This document shows, piece after piece, positions 34,898-45,689 of a stretch of DNA of 64,000 bases. The notes under the pieces were generated by a model. The model was not told the DNA's origin. It did not search any database and saw nothing but the letters and a program-made list of their open reading frames with translations. Origin of the DNA: Fistularia commersonii (Eukaryota; Chordata; Actinopteri; Syngnathiformes; Fistulariidae); the NCBI GenBank assembly GCA_037954325.1, contig JBBMNZ010000014.1, positions 12,994,956 to 13,058,955 of the forward strand. Reading direction: 5' to 3'. The stretch's first letter is position 1, and every line of letters starts with the position of its first letter. The translations under genes and the position numbers were made by a program.

Positions 34898-37345
34898 GTA
34901 AGCACAAAATATGGGTTAAGACAATGCAGGTGAGGATGTTATAGGGATAGGAACAGAAAACTGTTCAAGTTATTAGTGCTCTTTACATTTTTTAGTTATT
35001 TTACATATCTACACTTTAAACCTCTGAGCCCTCCCCCCTTATCATAGGTGTCCCGCTCAGAGGATGTGGGGTCCATGATTGATTATAAGATGGAGGCTGA
35101 AAATCAGCAGGAGAATTTGTCCACATTAGGAACATCTCGACGCCAGATCCTGGCAGCTCAGTTTGAGTGCTACCTGAAGATAATCCGCGATCCACCACAT
35201 AGTGATGAAGGTAAAAAGACGACCATAACCAGCGGCTTATTGATGCTACCAATGCATTTTTTTCCAATAAAATGTATGGGACAGGTTGTAGTTCTAGCTG
35301 GAGGAATTGTGGTAAAGATACTGCCAACAACACACATATTCTGGCTTTGTCCTAAATGGAGTGTATTTTGGAAGGAGGTTTTTGATGCCCTCAAAGTGGT
35401 TTTCAAACAGGACATTCCACAAAGCCCTACAACTGCATTATTAGGAGCAACTCCTATGGGTATTGACAGAAAGGATGAAAAATACTTCCTAAACATATAG
35501 CTCACAGCAGCATTAAAATGCATAATTAACAGGTAGTTAAAAACGAATCCCCCTACAAATAATATATGGATCCAGAAAGCATGAGGCGTATACCAGATGG
35601 AGCATATTAAATATTTATTAAGACTTCAGAAGCCTGTTTTTTCTAAACTAAACAATGGGCACCTGTCATGTCTTCACTAATACAATGAGGCTTGAGTCAA
35701 GAAGTTTTGGACTGGCACTGGACATATGCATCATATCCTTTTAGAGTGCTTATGTGGAGTGGATGTTTATAATTTTTCACTACCCCCCTCCTTTTTTCCC
35801 CAATATTTCTGTGACTATTTCCTAGTCATTTATCTATTACCATGTCATTTCATTATGTATACCGTATTTTTTATCTTACTTTATTAGGACCTGATACACG
35901 TTTACACTTATCGCAGAAAAAGGGGAAAAATGTACATGTATATTATATATATATCATATTAATGTTGAGAAAAACAAAAGAAAATTTGAGTTCAAAAAAG
36001 TGCAGAAACAGCATTGCCAATCCTGCTGTAGCATTAGTGGTGTGCTGGAATATTTATTTATGCAGATGCAATTCAACATAGATATTACTAAGGTATTGCT
36101 CCTTTTAAGACCACACTACATCTGTGTGTGCTGACAAGAAGTTGAGATGGAAGGGTGGTGGAACATTACTGTTTGTGTATGTGCTGGTATCTTTTTCAAA
36201 TTTACAAGTACTTTAAATGTGTAAAGAGAAGAAAGAGAGAGAGAAAAGGGCAGAGGGAGAGAGGATATGAGTCTGAAAGAGAGGAAGCCTGTAACTCCCA
36301 TTTCAGGACTGCCCTGCCTTTGAAATTTTATTTTGTGCTCCCATTTCCCAACATGCCACTATGTAACCTGGTACAACCATGTTTCCGACTATTGTTGACA
36401 AGCTCTGAGCAGGCCAGCTGTGTTGAGACACTGTATGGTCATAGTTTACTAAGTGCAGCACACAATTTAAGTTCATGTAGTTATGAATGGGATTCACCTT
36501 ATCCAGATAGTTTTCATTTCGTAATGATTCTCCCTTCATATTCTTACTACAATTGAATTGGTTTTCAGGTCTGCCTGAAAAACCTAGACTAGGAGTTGAC
36601 CCATCCTTTTAGTCCCTGAAAATCTTGTATTTTCCTGGAAGCTCATTTTATCTGGAATAAGATATCTTATCATTAAAAAAATGTCCTGGACAATGATCTC
36701 TGGAGAAGAGTGGGATAGAGTAGGAAAAGAACCCTTTTTCAGTGAAGGTGTAGAAGAGACACTGTTTGGCAACAGAATAGGGTGTAATTCTGATGTATAC
36801 TGCTCAAAAAAATAAAGGGAACACTTGAACAACACAATGTAACTCCAAGTCAATCACACTTCTGTGAAATCATAGTGTCCACTCAGGAAGCAACACAGAT
36901 TCATTTTGACTTGTTTTAAGGACATTACATCAAAGTTGGATCGGCCTGGAGTGTGTTTTTACACTTTAATTTTGAGTGTGATTTCTAATCCAGACCTCCA
37001 TGGGTTAATACATTTGATTTCCATTGATAATTTTTGTGTGATTTTGTTGTCAGCACATTCAACTGTGTAAAGAGCAAAGTATTTCATAAGAATAGTTCAT
37101 TCATTTAGATCTAGGATGTGTTTTTTAAGTGTTCCCTTTATTTTTTTGAGCAGTGTATATTGTGCATCAGCTAGTTCCATTGAATGGAACTAGGGCAAGC
37201 TGGCCGACCAACATTTTTTGTCTTTTATTTAAGCCTTTTTTTTCAGCATGCAGAAACAAGTGTTCTAGGCTCTCATCTGACACAACATTGTTTCTGATTT
37301 TTCTACTGATTTTTTCTTTGTGACTGAAGACAACTGCTTTATGAG

Positions 37346-37439
<94 letters not shown>

Positions 37440-39714
37440 GTACAAATGCACACTCATTCTATCTCATTTGCGTATTCAGGGGTTCTGATTGTATCTCCTA
37501 ACACAACTGGTGTCAATGAAGACCATTCAGCTCTGCAATTCAAACATATTCAATTGTCCTCAACTCTATTCCCCATAGACTGAAATAGGGAAAGGGGAAA
37601 AAAAAGGTTTTTAAGTGTTAAGAAGTAGGAATTTTGTGTATATGTTGGTGTGGATGTTATCTGTATTTCTATATAACCATGTCCCTCCAGCAGAACTGTA
37701 AATTGATCAAAAGTGGAAAAAATGAAACTTGCTCTTTGTTTTGTTGTGTTACATTTTCTTGTTTCAATGTGTAAAAGAGGCACCTATATTAATGTAGCAG
37801 ATATATGTGGTAAGTGCTTCCACCTCACAGCAAGAAGGTCCCTGGGTTCTCTGGTTTCCCCCAAGAGTCCAAAAAAGGCTTTAAGTTCATTGGGCCCCTA
37901 AAATTGCCCAGATGTGTGAATGACAGATAGAATTCTTGAATGTCTCTGTTTGTGGACCTGTGATCGACTGTTATCCTGGGTGTACCCTACATCTCACCCA
38001 ATGACAGCAGGCATATCCTCCTGTCCTCCCACCACCCTGAGTGCAGGATAAGCAGTATAATGAATGAATCAATGAATGCACAATTCAGAATGTATGGATT
38101 ACAGTAGAGGTCCTGGAAATCGGTACCCACATGTCTGCGATGTCATCGTTTGCTCTTACTGCCCTCTACAGGTCAATACTGTAATCGCACGTGGGATGGC
38201 TGGCTGTGCTGGGAAGATTCAGCTCCAGGCACTTACATGCAGATGTGTCCTGAATACTTTTTGGACTTTGACCCTGGTGGTGAGGTCATAGAGCATGCAT
38301 GTACACATGTGCGTGAGCACACACACAAACACACGTGTGCACATACACTGTACTCTCTGCATATGTCTTTTACAGAAAAAGTTACAAAGGTGTGTAATCC
38401 TGATGGCCAGTGGTTTCACCATCCAGACAGCAATCGAGTGTGGAGTAACTACACCCAGTGTAAGATCGACACTGAAGAAAAGCTGAAGGTGAATATTATG
38501 CAGCGTGACATGATTCAAAAATGTTCACAGCAGATGTGTTTAGAATAGCCCCAATGCAGTTCAGCAAAACAGAGGTATTTGTTCCCTTTTCTTCATTTAG
38601 GTTTGTTTTTTGGCTGAACTGTCTAGATTTTGTTTTCTCAGGTGTCCATAAAGATTACTGTGCTTCTGATTTTCAAAAAGTAATACTCAAAAAGCTTAAT
38701 CTGTTAAATCATTAGGCCACTGTTCTTGTCTTGCAGTTTATCATCAGTCTCTACTACCTAGCCATGGTGGGTCATAGCCTTTCCATCGTCTCCCTCATCA
38801 TCTGTCTTATCATCTTCTCCTACTTTAAGTGAGTGAGGAATTTTCTTTCTTCTCTTATTTCTAGTTTTATATATTGTTTCAAGCAACCTGGTGTTTACCA
38901 GGTGGTTTGGAATCAAGAAGGCTGTTTATTTAAAAAAAAGAAGTTTAAATCATGATTGCCACTTGTTACGATTGCCACTGATTTGTGGAGTATTCTAGTC
39001 ATTTTATGTCACAGCCTCTGCTTAGATTCAAGAAAAATCGCATGTGAGATCCACAGAACACATACAAGGAGTATATCATCAAGAGTTGTGAATCATTTTA
39101 AAAAGTATTGGAACTCATTTTCTTATACTTATCTTGATCTTGTTTTTTTGCAGGAGTCTCAGCTGCCAGAGAATCTCCCTTCACAAGAACATGTTTCTTT
39201 CCTTCATTGTAAATTCTATTGTTACAATGATATGGCTCTCCATTACTGGGGCAAATAATCAAGCCATCAATGCCATCAACTCTGTGAGTCATAATTACAT
39301 TTTATTATCCCCAGTAATTATAAATGTGAATGAGTTTTACGTAATTTCCTCTGTTGTGTCCTACTCCCTCTTTATTACAATACGTAATAAGCACAGTGAA
39401 TTAATGCTATAGGTTAATGTTCGGTCTTCTTACTTTTCCGTCTGACAGGTGAGCTGTAAGGTTGTGGCTACACTGACTGCATATACGTCAATGTCCAACT
39501 ACTTCTGGATGCTGTGTGAAGGTATCTACCTCCACACTCTCATCATAGTAGCCGTATTTGTAGGGGAGCATCAGCTCTTCTGGTATTATGTCCTAGGATG
39601 GGGTGAGTCATGACTATCACTTTTTCACTGATATTTATAAAGTACTTCATGCACCTCTTTCATTTTGATGTCACGTCTGCCCGAAACACGCACGCACGCA
39701 GGCACGCACGCACT

Positions 39715-39802
<88 letters not shown>

Positions 39803-42800
39803 GATAAATAGACACTCTTATACACACTAGGCTTCAATTTCACAATTCAAATAACAATTCACCAACAACTCCATTAAATTCAAGTATTGGTATTACATAC
39901 ATCAGTATAATAACCTGGCCAATATGGAAGAAAATTACTGTTGCGTTAAGTACACGTCTGCAATTTAGTTAGTTTATAGTTTATTATTGTATTTGCTTAG
40001 GTATGAAAAATACAACACAAATAACTTTGTGTGAGTTGGTGATTTCTTCTGCATGTATTTTGCTATTTTCTCTTTTCTCTTTTAGATGATGACCAAATTA
40101 TGATCAAGTTAATTTTGAAAAGCAGCTTATAACCTGTTTCTGACAGTTTCTCCAATTCCCATTCTGAAGGCTTTCCAATGCTTCCTGCCATCACGTATGC
40201 TGTGGCTCGTGGCCGCTTCTATAATGACAAGTAAGCTTGGACTAATCAATATGTGTGTGAGATTTTTATCTATTTTACACCTCCGTGTATAAATTTCTAT
40301 ATATAGTCACAGCTTGTCTACATCAAGAGCTAGTTTAGATCAAGAGCAAAGATCCAGAAGATATAGCTTTTCGTTGGTAAAACGCTCTATATACTGTCAA
40401 TAGAAACTGATGTAACAGAAATGGTATTTTACTACAGATAGAAACTTATAATCACCTTTTCAAAAAACAATTATAATTATATGCACCACTAGGGGCTTAT
40501 CTTTGAAAATTCACAAATATTCTTGCCTTTTAAAAATCAGCTGTCAATAATTTAATATAATTTCTTTACAGTTTTCAAAGATAAAAAAATAACTGATGTT
40601 TGCCACAATTGTTTTACATAATATCAGAATATTGAAAAAATTGCAAGAACTTACTTTTTTGTCATCTGTATTGTAAAAATAATAGCTTTGATTGGTAAAC
40701 TTTATGACTGACTGGATCAGAAATCAGATGCATGATGAAATCACTCTGAATAAGTGGCTAGCAATGAAAATAAACAAAAAATCTAAAATTAGCCAAGAAA
40801 AAACTGAAAGAATGTATCTAATGATCAGCAATAAGTTACTCGATGATTTGTGAAAAATTTAGCAAAAAGTCAGCAAGAGGTAATTTAAGACTCAAATTTA
40901 GTGCTGAATCAGTGCGACCGCATCACTGCAATTATTTCCATCCATCAAGGTTGTGGACTTGATGTTTACTGTTTATGTTGGGGAACACCCTAACAATGGA
41001 GTGTGCTGAGTCTTTGTTGCTCTGTGTCTCAGGTGTTGGCTTAGCCCTAATACTGACCTGCTCTACATTATTCAAGGGCCCATTACAGCCGCACTCACTG
41101 TGAGTAATCAAATAAAAAGCAAAAAAATCTGTTTTAATCTATGAATATATAGATGAGGCGTCAGATTTTCATTAGCATAACTTTCGTTTCTTCTTGGGAG
41201 CAGTATGGTGGTCCAGTAGTTAGTTTCCCAACCTCACAGCAAAACAGTTCCTGGTTTCATCGCCTTCTGTGTGGAGCCTTATTGTGCTTCCTGTGTCCTC
41301 ACTGTATAGTTTGGTTTCCTCCTACTGTCAGTCAGTCTGCTGGACAATGAAAAATATTTTCTTGTGTGATTATACCCCCACCCTTAGGTCATTTTCTGAA
41401 ATTGTTTCAAGTCATGTTGGAGAAATGTCCTTTTGCATCCTTCTGTCCTGATTGTGCCCAGGTGAACTTATTCTTTCTCCTGAACATTGTACGGGTTCTG
41501 ATCACCAAGTTGAAGAAAACCCACTGTGCCGAATCAACAACCTACATGAAGGCTGTAAGAGCCACACTCATCCTAATCCCTCTGCTGGGAGTTCAGTTCA
41601 TGCTTTTCCCCTGGAGGCCGGAAGGTCGCATCGCCCGGGCAATCTATGACTTCTTTGTAAACATCTTCTGCCACTTTCAGGTACAAATAAGTCAAAAATG
41701 CTAGTGAGAACATCTTTTTGTGGTCCAAACCTAGCGGTTTAAATTATAAGCTTGGACTCATTCTTTTGTGAAAGAAACATTTAGATGCTCCCACACAAAA
41801 AAGTATCTCTCAATGTCTTTTGAAATGTAGGTTGTGTGAATGAACCATTGATGGAATGAACAATAGTCTTGATGTTCAAAAGCTACACTTTCATATTTGA
41901 AACATTACATCTATGATCTGGTTCTTTGCAGGGACTTCTGGTGGCAATTATATTCTGTTTCTGCAACACTGAGGTATGTAAAATGTGTTTTGCAATATGG
42001 ATTTTTCCTGTATAATATATGTATAAATTTGTATATATATATATAAATATATGTGTACTGTATTAATATACTGAACAGCCAAACCATGACCACTGAATGG
42101 TCAGTGGGTGGATATATAGGGTGACTAGTGAAAATTTTTGTTCTTCAATTCTTTGTTGTGGACTTTGAAACTGGGCACATTTAAGGATGCCATTGACTCC
42201 TCAGAGCCAGAATGTGATGATTAATCACTGGACCAGAGCATCTCCAAAACTGCAGCTCCCGCACTTAGCCCCAATGACTGCTATCTGTACCTCCCAAAAT
42301 TAGAGTTAGAAAAACTAGTGAAGTGGTGACAAGGCTCATTGAAGAGAAGACCATATTGTGATGTATGATCATCAGAAGATGTACTTTTACTTAGATTGTT
42401 TTGTTTTATTGCCAGTTCTGTTGCTAGACAAGCATTTGTGTGCATGGCTAGAAAATTGGTCACAATGTCCATGATGCAGAGAAGGAAGGTGGATATATGG
42501 TGTGTCCTGGAGACCAGCTGGAAAGGTAGTAAGGCAAGAAGCTTTGGCGCAGGTTTTAAGTTGTATTATCACGGTACTTACAGGAAGAGAAACGGAGTAG
42601 GAGTTATCTTGAAGGAGGAGTTTGTTAGGAATGTTCTGGATGTGAAAAGAATGTCAGATAGACTTATGAGTCTATCTGACTTATTAGTCTGAAAGTGGAA
42701 TTTCAAGTTGTGATGTTCAATGTTGTTAGTTGCTTTGACCCACAGGTGGGATGTGGGTTAGAGGAAATGGAGACGAACTGGAAGTAGTTAGATGAAGTGA

Positions 42801-44596
42801 TGCAGAATATTGCCAGAGTGAGAGTGGTAATTGGTGCAGATTTTAATGGGAATGTTGGTGCAGACAGTAGAGGTGATGAAGGTGTGATTACAGGTTTGGT
42901 ATCGAGGATAGGAACACAGAGGGACAGATGGTGGTAGACTTTGCAAAAAGGATGGAAATGGCTGTAGTGAACACTGTTTTCCAGAAAAGACAGGGACATA
43001 GGGTAACCTATAAGAGGTAGGAGCACACAGGTAGACTACATCTTGCATTGACAATGTAATCTGAAAGAGATCAGTGACTGCAAAGCAGTGGTAGGTGAGA
43101 GCATAGCCAGACAGCATAGGATCGTGATTTGTTGGATGACTGGTGACACGGAGGATCAAGATGACAAAGGCAGAGCAGGGGACAAAGTGGTGGAAGCTGA
43201 AAATGGAGTGTTGTATGGTTTTCAGGAAGGAGTTGAGAAAGGCTCTGGGCGGTCAGGGAGAGCTTCCAGATGACTGGACAACTACAGCTAATGCGATCAG
43301 GTAGACTGGTAGGAGTACTTGGTGTGTTGTCAGGAAGGAAAGTAGAAAAAAGTACGTTAGACTGGTACAGGATATGTATGCAAGCTGTGAGACAGTAGTG
43401 CGGTGTTCTGTAGGTGTAAAAGAGAAGTTCAAGGTGGAAGTGGGACTCCATCAGGGATCAGCTCTGAGCCCTTTCTTGTTTGCAGTGGTGATGGATAGGC
43501 TGACACATAAGGTCAGAGAGTATCCTCATGGACCATTATGTTTGCAGATGACATTGTGATATGCAGTTAGAGCAGAGAACAGGTTGAGGAAAATCTGGAG
43601 ATGGAGGTATGTGCTGGAAAAGAGAGTAATGAAAGTTAGTTGCAGCAAGAAAGAGTGTATGAGAGGGTGGAACGGTGGGTGGAACGGTGAGGCGACAGGG
43701 ATTGGAGATCAAGAAGTTGGAGGATTTCAGATACTTGGGGTCAACAGTCCAGAGCAGAAGAGAATGTGAAAAAGAGATCAAGAGACGGGATCAAGCAGGT
43801 TGGGATGGGTGGAGAAAAGTGTCAGGGGTACTACGCGATAGAAAACTATCAGCCAGAATGAAAGGAAAGGTGTACAAGACAGTGGTGAGACCAGCGATGC
43901 TGTATGGCCTAGAAACAGTTACAATGACAAAAAGACAGGAGGCAGAGCTAGAGATCACAGAGGTGAAAATGCTTAGGTTCTCTTTGAGAGTGACCAGGAT
44001 GGGTAGGATCAGGAATGAGTCTATCAGAGGAGCAGCACATGTTAGATGTTTTGGACAGAAGGTCAGAGAAGCCAGACTGAGGTGGTTCGGTCATGTACAG
44101 AGGAGGGATAGTGAATATAATGGTAATCGGATGCTGGAATTGGAGCTGCCAAGCAGCAGGTCTAGAGGAAGACCAAAGAGAAGATTTATAGATGTAGTGA
44201 GAGAGTATATGAAGGTAGTTGGTGTGAGAGAGGAGGATACAGAGAATAGGGTTAGATGGTGAAGGTGATAATAATGATTAACATCTTAATTGTTCACCTT
44301 TTCAGGCTCAAACAGTGCTCAAGAGGAAATGGGTTCAGTTAAAAACTGCCTGGGGAAAGACCGGGTGGGGAGAATCACCCATTGCCATCACCCATTTTAA
44401 CTACCACACTAACTCCTCCGTCACTGAGACCAGCCGTGTCACTGCTTCCCTGGAGCAGCCTGTTACCCCAGACAAACCAAAGGAGAGCGTTACCCTCCTG
44501 TCTGAGGCTCCACAGGACATTGAACGGCAGAGGGATGGCAAGACTTGCAGCAATGGGGAGCTAGAGATGAGCAACTTTGAGACCACCTACTTCTGA
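34844..44596 (+). CDS. calcrl: Calcitonin receptor-like receptor (family B GPCR)
   Basis: Twelve coding exons: 34844-34897, 35048-35210, 38172-38279, 38376-38488, 38737-38828, 39154-39283, 39449-39602, 40170-40230, 41033-41099, 41462-41680, 41932-41973, 44306-44596. They total 1494 nt (497 aa), all phases matching. Residues 1-18 are a signal peptide. The hormone-binding domain has six cysteines with CNRTWDGWLCW and EKVTKVC, hallmarks of the calcitonin/CGRP receptor group. Seven membrane segments follow, with conserved Cys in VSCKV and NDKCW. VNLFFLLNIVRVLITKL and PWRPEGRIA resemble CALCRL more than CALCR, though LYYLAMVGHSLSI is CALCR-like. CLR proteins pair with RAMPs to bind CGRP or adrenomedullin at the cell surface and couple mainly to Gs. 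Teleosts have several CLR paralogues, and which one this is cannot be told here. Confidence 0.92.
35048..35210 (+). CDS. calcrl: calcrl exon 2: N-terminal extracellular part
   Basis: Encodes an acidic, weakly conserved leader (with a possible N-glycosylation site, NLS) and then QILAAQFECYLKIIRDPP, the first helix and first cysteine of the hormone-binding domain. Phase 0 in, phase 1 out. Confidence 0.85.
36798..37155. mobile_element. Tc1/mariner-type non-autonomous element (family B), copy 1
   Basis: A 358-bp element beginning TACTGCTCAAAAAAATAAAG and ending CTTTATTTTTTTGAGCAGTG, flanked by TA. The terminal repeats are about 28 bp with a mismatch at the outermost base. There is no transposase frame. 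It lies in calcrl intron 2; other copies are at 55643 and 57557. Confidence 0.9.
37349..37436. repeat. (CA)n microsatellite, 88 bp
   Basis: An uninterrupted CA array in calcrl intron 2 (35211-38171). Open frames read through it are artefacts. Confidence 0.98.
37795..38075 (+). mobile_element. tRNA-related SINE-like repeat, copy 2
   Basis: It has CACCTCACAGCAAGAAGGTC, GGTTTCCCCCAAGAGTCCAA, ACCTGTGATCGACTG, GGGTGTACCCTACATCTCAC and a tail of AATGAATC units. It is the same family as at 25.8, 41.2, 52.5 and 63.6 kb and lies in calcrl intron 2, ending about 100 bp before exon 3. Confidence 0.75.
38172..38488 (+). CDS. calcrl: calcrl exons 3 and 4: hormone-binding core
   Basis: Two exons (38172-38279, 38376-38488) separated by a 96-bp CA-rich intron. 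They encode QYCNRTWDGWLCWEDSAPG, MCPEYFLDFDPG, EKVTKVCNPDGQWFHHPDS and WSNYTQC: five of the six cysteines, the Trp/Asp core, and glycosylation sites NRT and NYT. Confidence 0.92.
38737..39602 (+). CDS. calcrl: calcrl exons 5-7: TM1 to TM4
   Basis: Exons 38737-38828 (TM1, LYYLAMVGHSLSIVSLIICL), 39154-39283 (SLSCQRISLHKNMFLSFIVN, TM2) and 39449-39602 (VSCKV, then NYFWMLCEGIYLHTLIIVAV of TM3, and YYVLGWG of TM4). The family B motif LHKN and the TM3 glutamate in LCEGIYLH are intact. Confidence 0.92.
39717..39800. repeat. (CA)n microsatellite with TACA interruptions
   Basis: A CA array in calcrl intron 7 (39603-40169), starting 115 nt after the splice donor and preceded by a short CACG-rich run at 39687-39712. 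Confidence 0.97.
40170..41973 (+). CDS. calcrl: calcrl exons 8-11: TM4 to TM7
   Basis: Exons 40170-40230, 41033-41099, 41462-41680 and 41932-41973. They encode FPMLPAITYAVARGRFYND, CWLSPNTDLLYIIQGPITA, NLFFLLNIVRVLITKLKKTH (TM5 and third loop), AVRATLILIPLLGVQFMLF (TM6) and HFQGLLVAIIFCFCNTE (TM7). The last is a 42-nt micro-exon that is typical for the family. Confidence 0.9.
41205..41345 (+). mobile_element. Truncated SINE-like repeat
   Basis: AGTATGGTGGTCCAGTAGTT, CCTCACAGCAAAACAGTTCC and GTGTGGAGCCTTATTGTGCT match the 5' half of the SINE-like family at 25.8 kb. It is in calcrl intron 9, 117 bp or more upstream of exon 10. Confidence 0.6.
42075..42350 (+). mobile_element. Decayed Tc1-like transposon fragment
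   Basis: GACCAGAGCATCTCCAAAAC-TGCAG and CAAGGCTCATTGA match parts of a teleost Tc1-type transposase region as I recall it. GGTCAGTGGGTGGATATATA precedes it. The region between is deleted and no frame survives. It lies in calcrl intron 11, just before an RTE-like LINE. Confidence 0.6.
42445..44265 (+). mobile_element. RTE-like LINE, copy 3 (calcrl intron 11)
   Basis: The endonuclease part reads MMQRRKVDIWCVLETSWKGS, KRNGVGVILKEEFVRNVLDV and, in another frame, VVIGADFNGNVG. It jumps near 43,350 to the late reverse transcriptase (FKVEVGLHQGSALSPFLFAV), so the finger/palm region with the DLEKAYD-type motif is deleted. The C-terminal region follows intact over about 190 codons (43675-44262: IKKLEDFRYLGSTVQSRREC to MKVVGVREEDTENRVRW). 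The copy is dead. It fills most of the 2.3-kb intron and ends about 40 bp before the last calcrl exon. Confidence 0.88.
44306..44596 (+). CDS. calcrl: calcrl last coding exon: cytoplasmic tail
   Basis: AQTVLKRKWVQLKTAWGKTG begins helix 8 and the tail. The remaining ~75 residues are Ser/Thr-rich, as in receptors phosphorylated by GRKs, and end FETTYF before TGA at 44594-44596. The tail is longer than that of mammalian CALCRL. Confidence 0.88.
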   Translation, partial: AQTVLKRKWVQLKTAWGKTGWGESPIAITHFNYHTNSSVTETSRVTASLEQPVTPDKPKESVTLLSEAPQDIERQRDGKTCSNGELEMSNFETTYF

Positions 44597-44739
44597 CTGA
44601 GGTGATTTAAGGTTGAACAAGCGCACATGCACTCATTTAGACATGAGAGAATTAATGAACCAAGGCTGCTGGTGAATTTTTCAGTTAAAACAAAATTTTT
44701 GGCATTGTATGTATGTACAGTATATATATTTACAATATG

Positions 44740-44741
<2 letters not shown>

Positions 44742-44820
<79 letters not shown>
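44742..44820. repeat. (AC)n microsatellite in calcrl 3' UTR
   Basis: A 79-bp AC array 146 nt after the calcrl stop codon, followed by ATATACATATACATATATAT. The flanks carry an inverted relation: CAGTTAAAACAAAATTTTTG-GCATTG at 44682 and CAATGCAAAAAATTTGTTTT on the other side, with GGTGAATTTT / AAAATTCACC beyond. Confidence 0.95.
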
Positions 44821-44827
<7 letters not shown>

Positions 44828-45509
44828 TATACATATATATATAAACAATGCAAAAAATTTGTTTTAACTGAAAAATTCACCAGCAGCCTTGGGTCATTAT
44901 CTCTCTCATCAGTTATTTGTTGATTTGTCTCTGTTATCTACAAAATGTCTGAACACTTTTACTCAGAAATATTTGACTTAAATTCAAAAAAGGTTTAAGT
45001 TATAAGAACACAATAATTTATTTAAGGTTTTCATTCTGTTACTGTTGTATTATATTTTTGTGAACACATTTCAGTATTGTGATTTTTATAATGCTAGAGT
45101 TTGCATTTTTATATCACCGTGGAGGAGAAGTGGGTGTGTAATTTGTTGCCTTATGAAGCCTCTGAAGGCTTTGTTTGTGTATCACTGTGACCAATGCATG
45201 TCATTGCCCACTGATATATTGTACATTTCTTTTTACATGCACACATTTCGATTTACTTGTAAGTGTATTTTTGTGATATGAGCTATTGATCAGCAATTAT
45301 TAAGCACCTATTATTGTCTTATTCTGCATTATGATATTCTGCAACCTTTAAACATGTAATTACCAATTTTCATTCACCAAGTCACCTTATTATTGTTTCA
45401 TATCTTAAGTGAATGAGGAATTTTTATGCATGAATTTTGGTGTAGATATATCTTTGTCCATATGGAACTTGCAATGTGCTATTATGACAGCAGTGCAACA
45501 TGTGGTTTC

Positions 45510-45515
45510 AATAAA
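45510..45515 (+). terminator. calcrl candidate polyadenylation signals
   Basis: AATAAA at 45510-45515, with further copies at 45550-45555 and 45583-45588, about 0.9-1.0 kb after the stop codon. The cluster is a likely 3' end of the calcrl transcript; an earlier weak signal cannot be excluded. Confidence 0.5.
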
Positions 45516-45689
45516 AGTGTAATAATATCATGCTGATAAGAAGCAGGACAATAAATCACCTATTTATGGGAAATGTGTTTACAATAAAATCAGTTGTTAT
45601 TGCAGTTGGCAATATTGGCATCATTGTCTTGCATCACAATCATTGTTTACATAAAGGATGAGTGCAATCTGAGTGAAAATTAAGTGGCA

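Noticed and set aside
37167..37457. Cys/Val- and His/Thr-repeat proteins here and at 39.6, 44.6, 53.7, 55.5 and 56.8 kb
   Set aside because: They are translations of CA/GT arrays.
43675..44262. 195-codon open frame as a host gene
   Set aside because: It is the C-terminal part of an RTE-like LINE, with matching sequence at 18.8, 51.4 and 59.9 kb.
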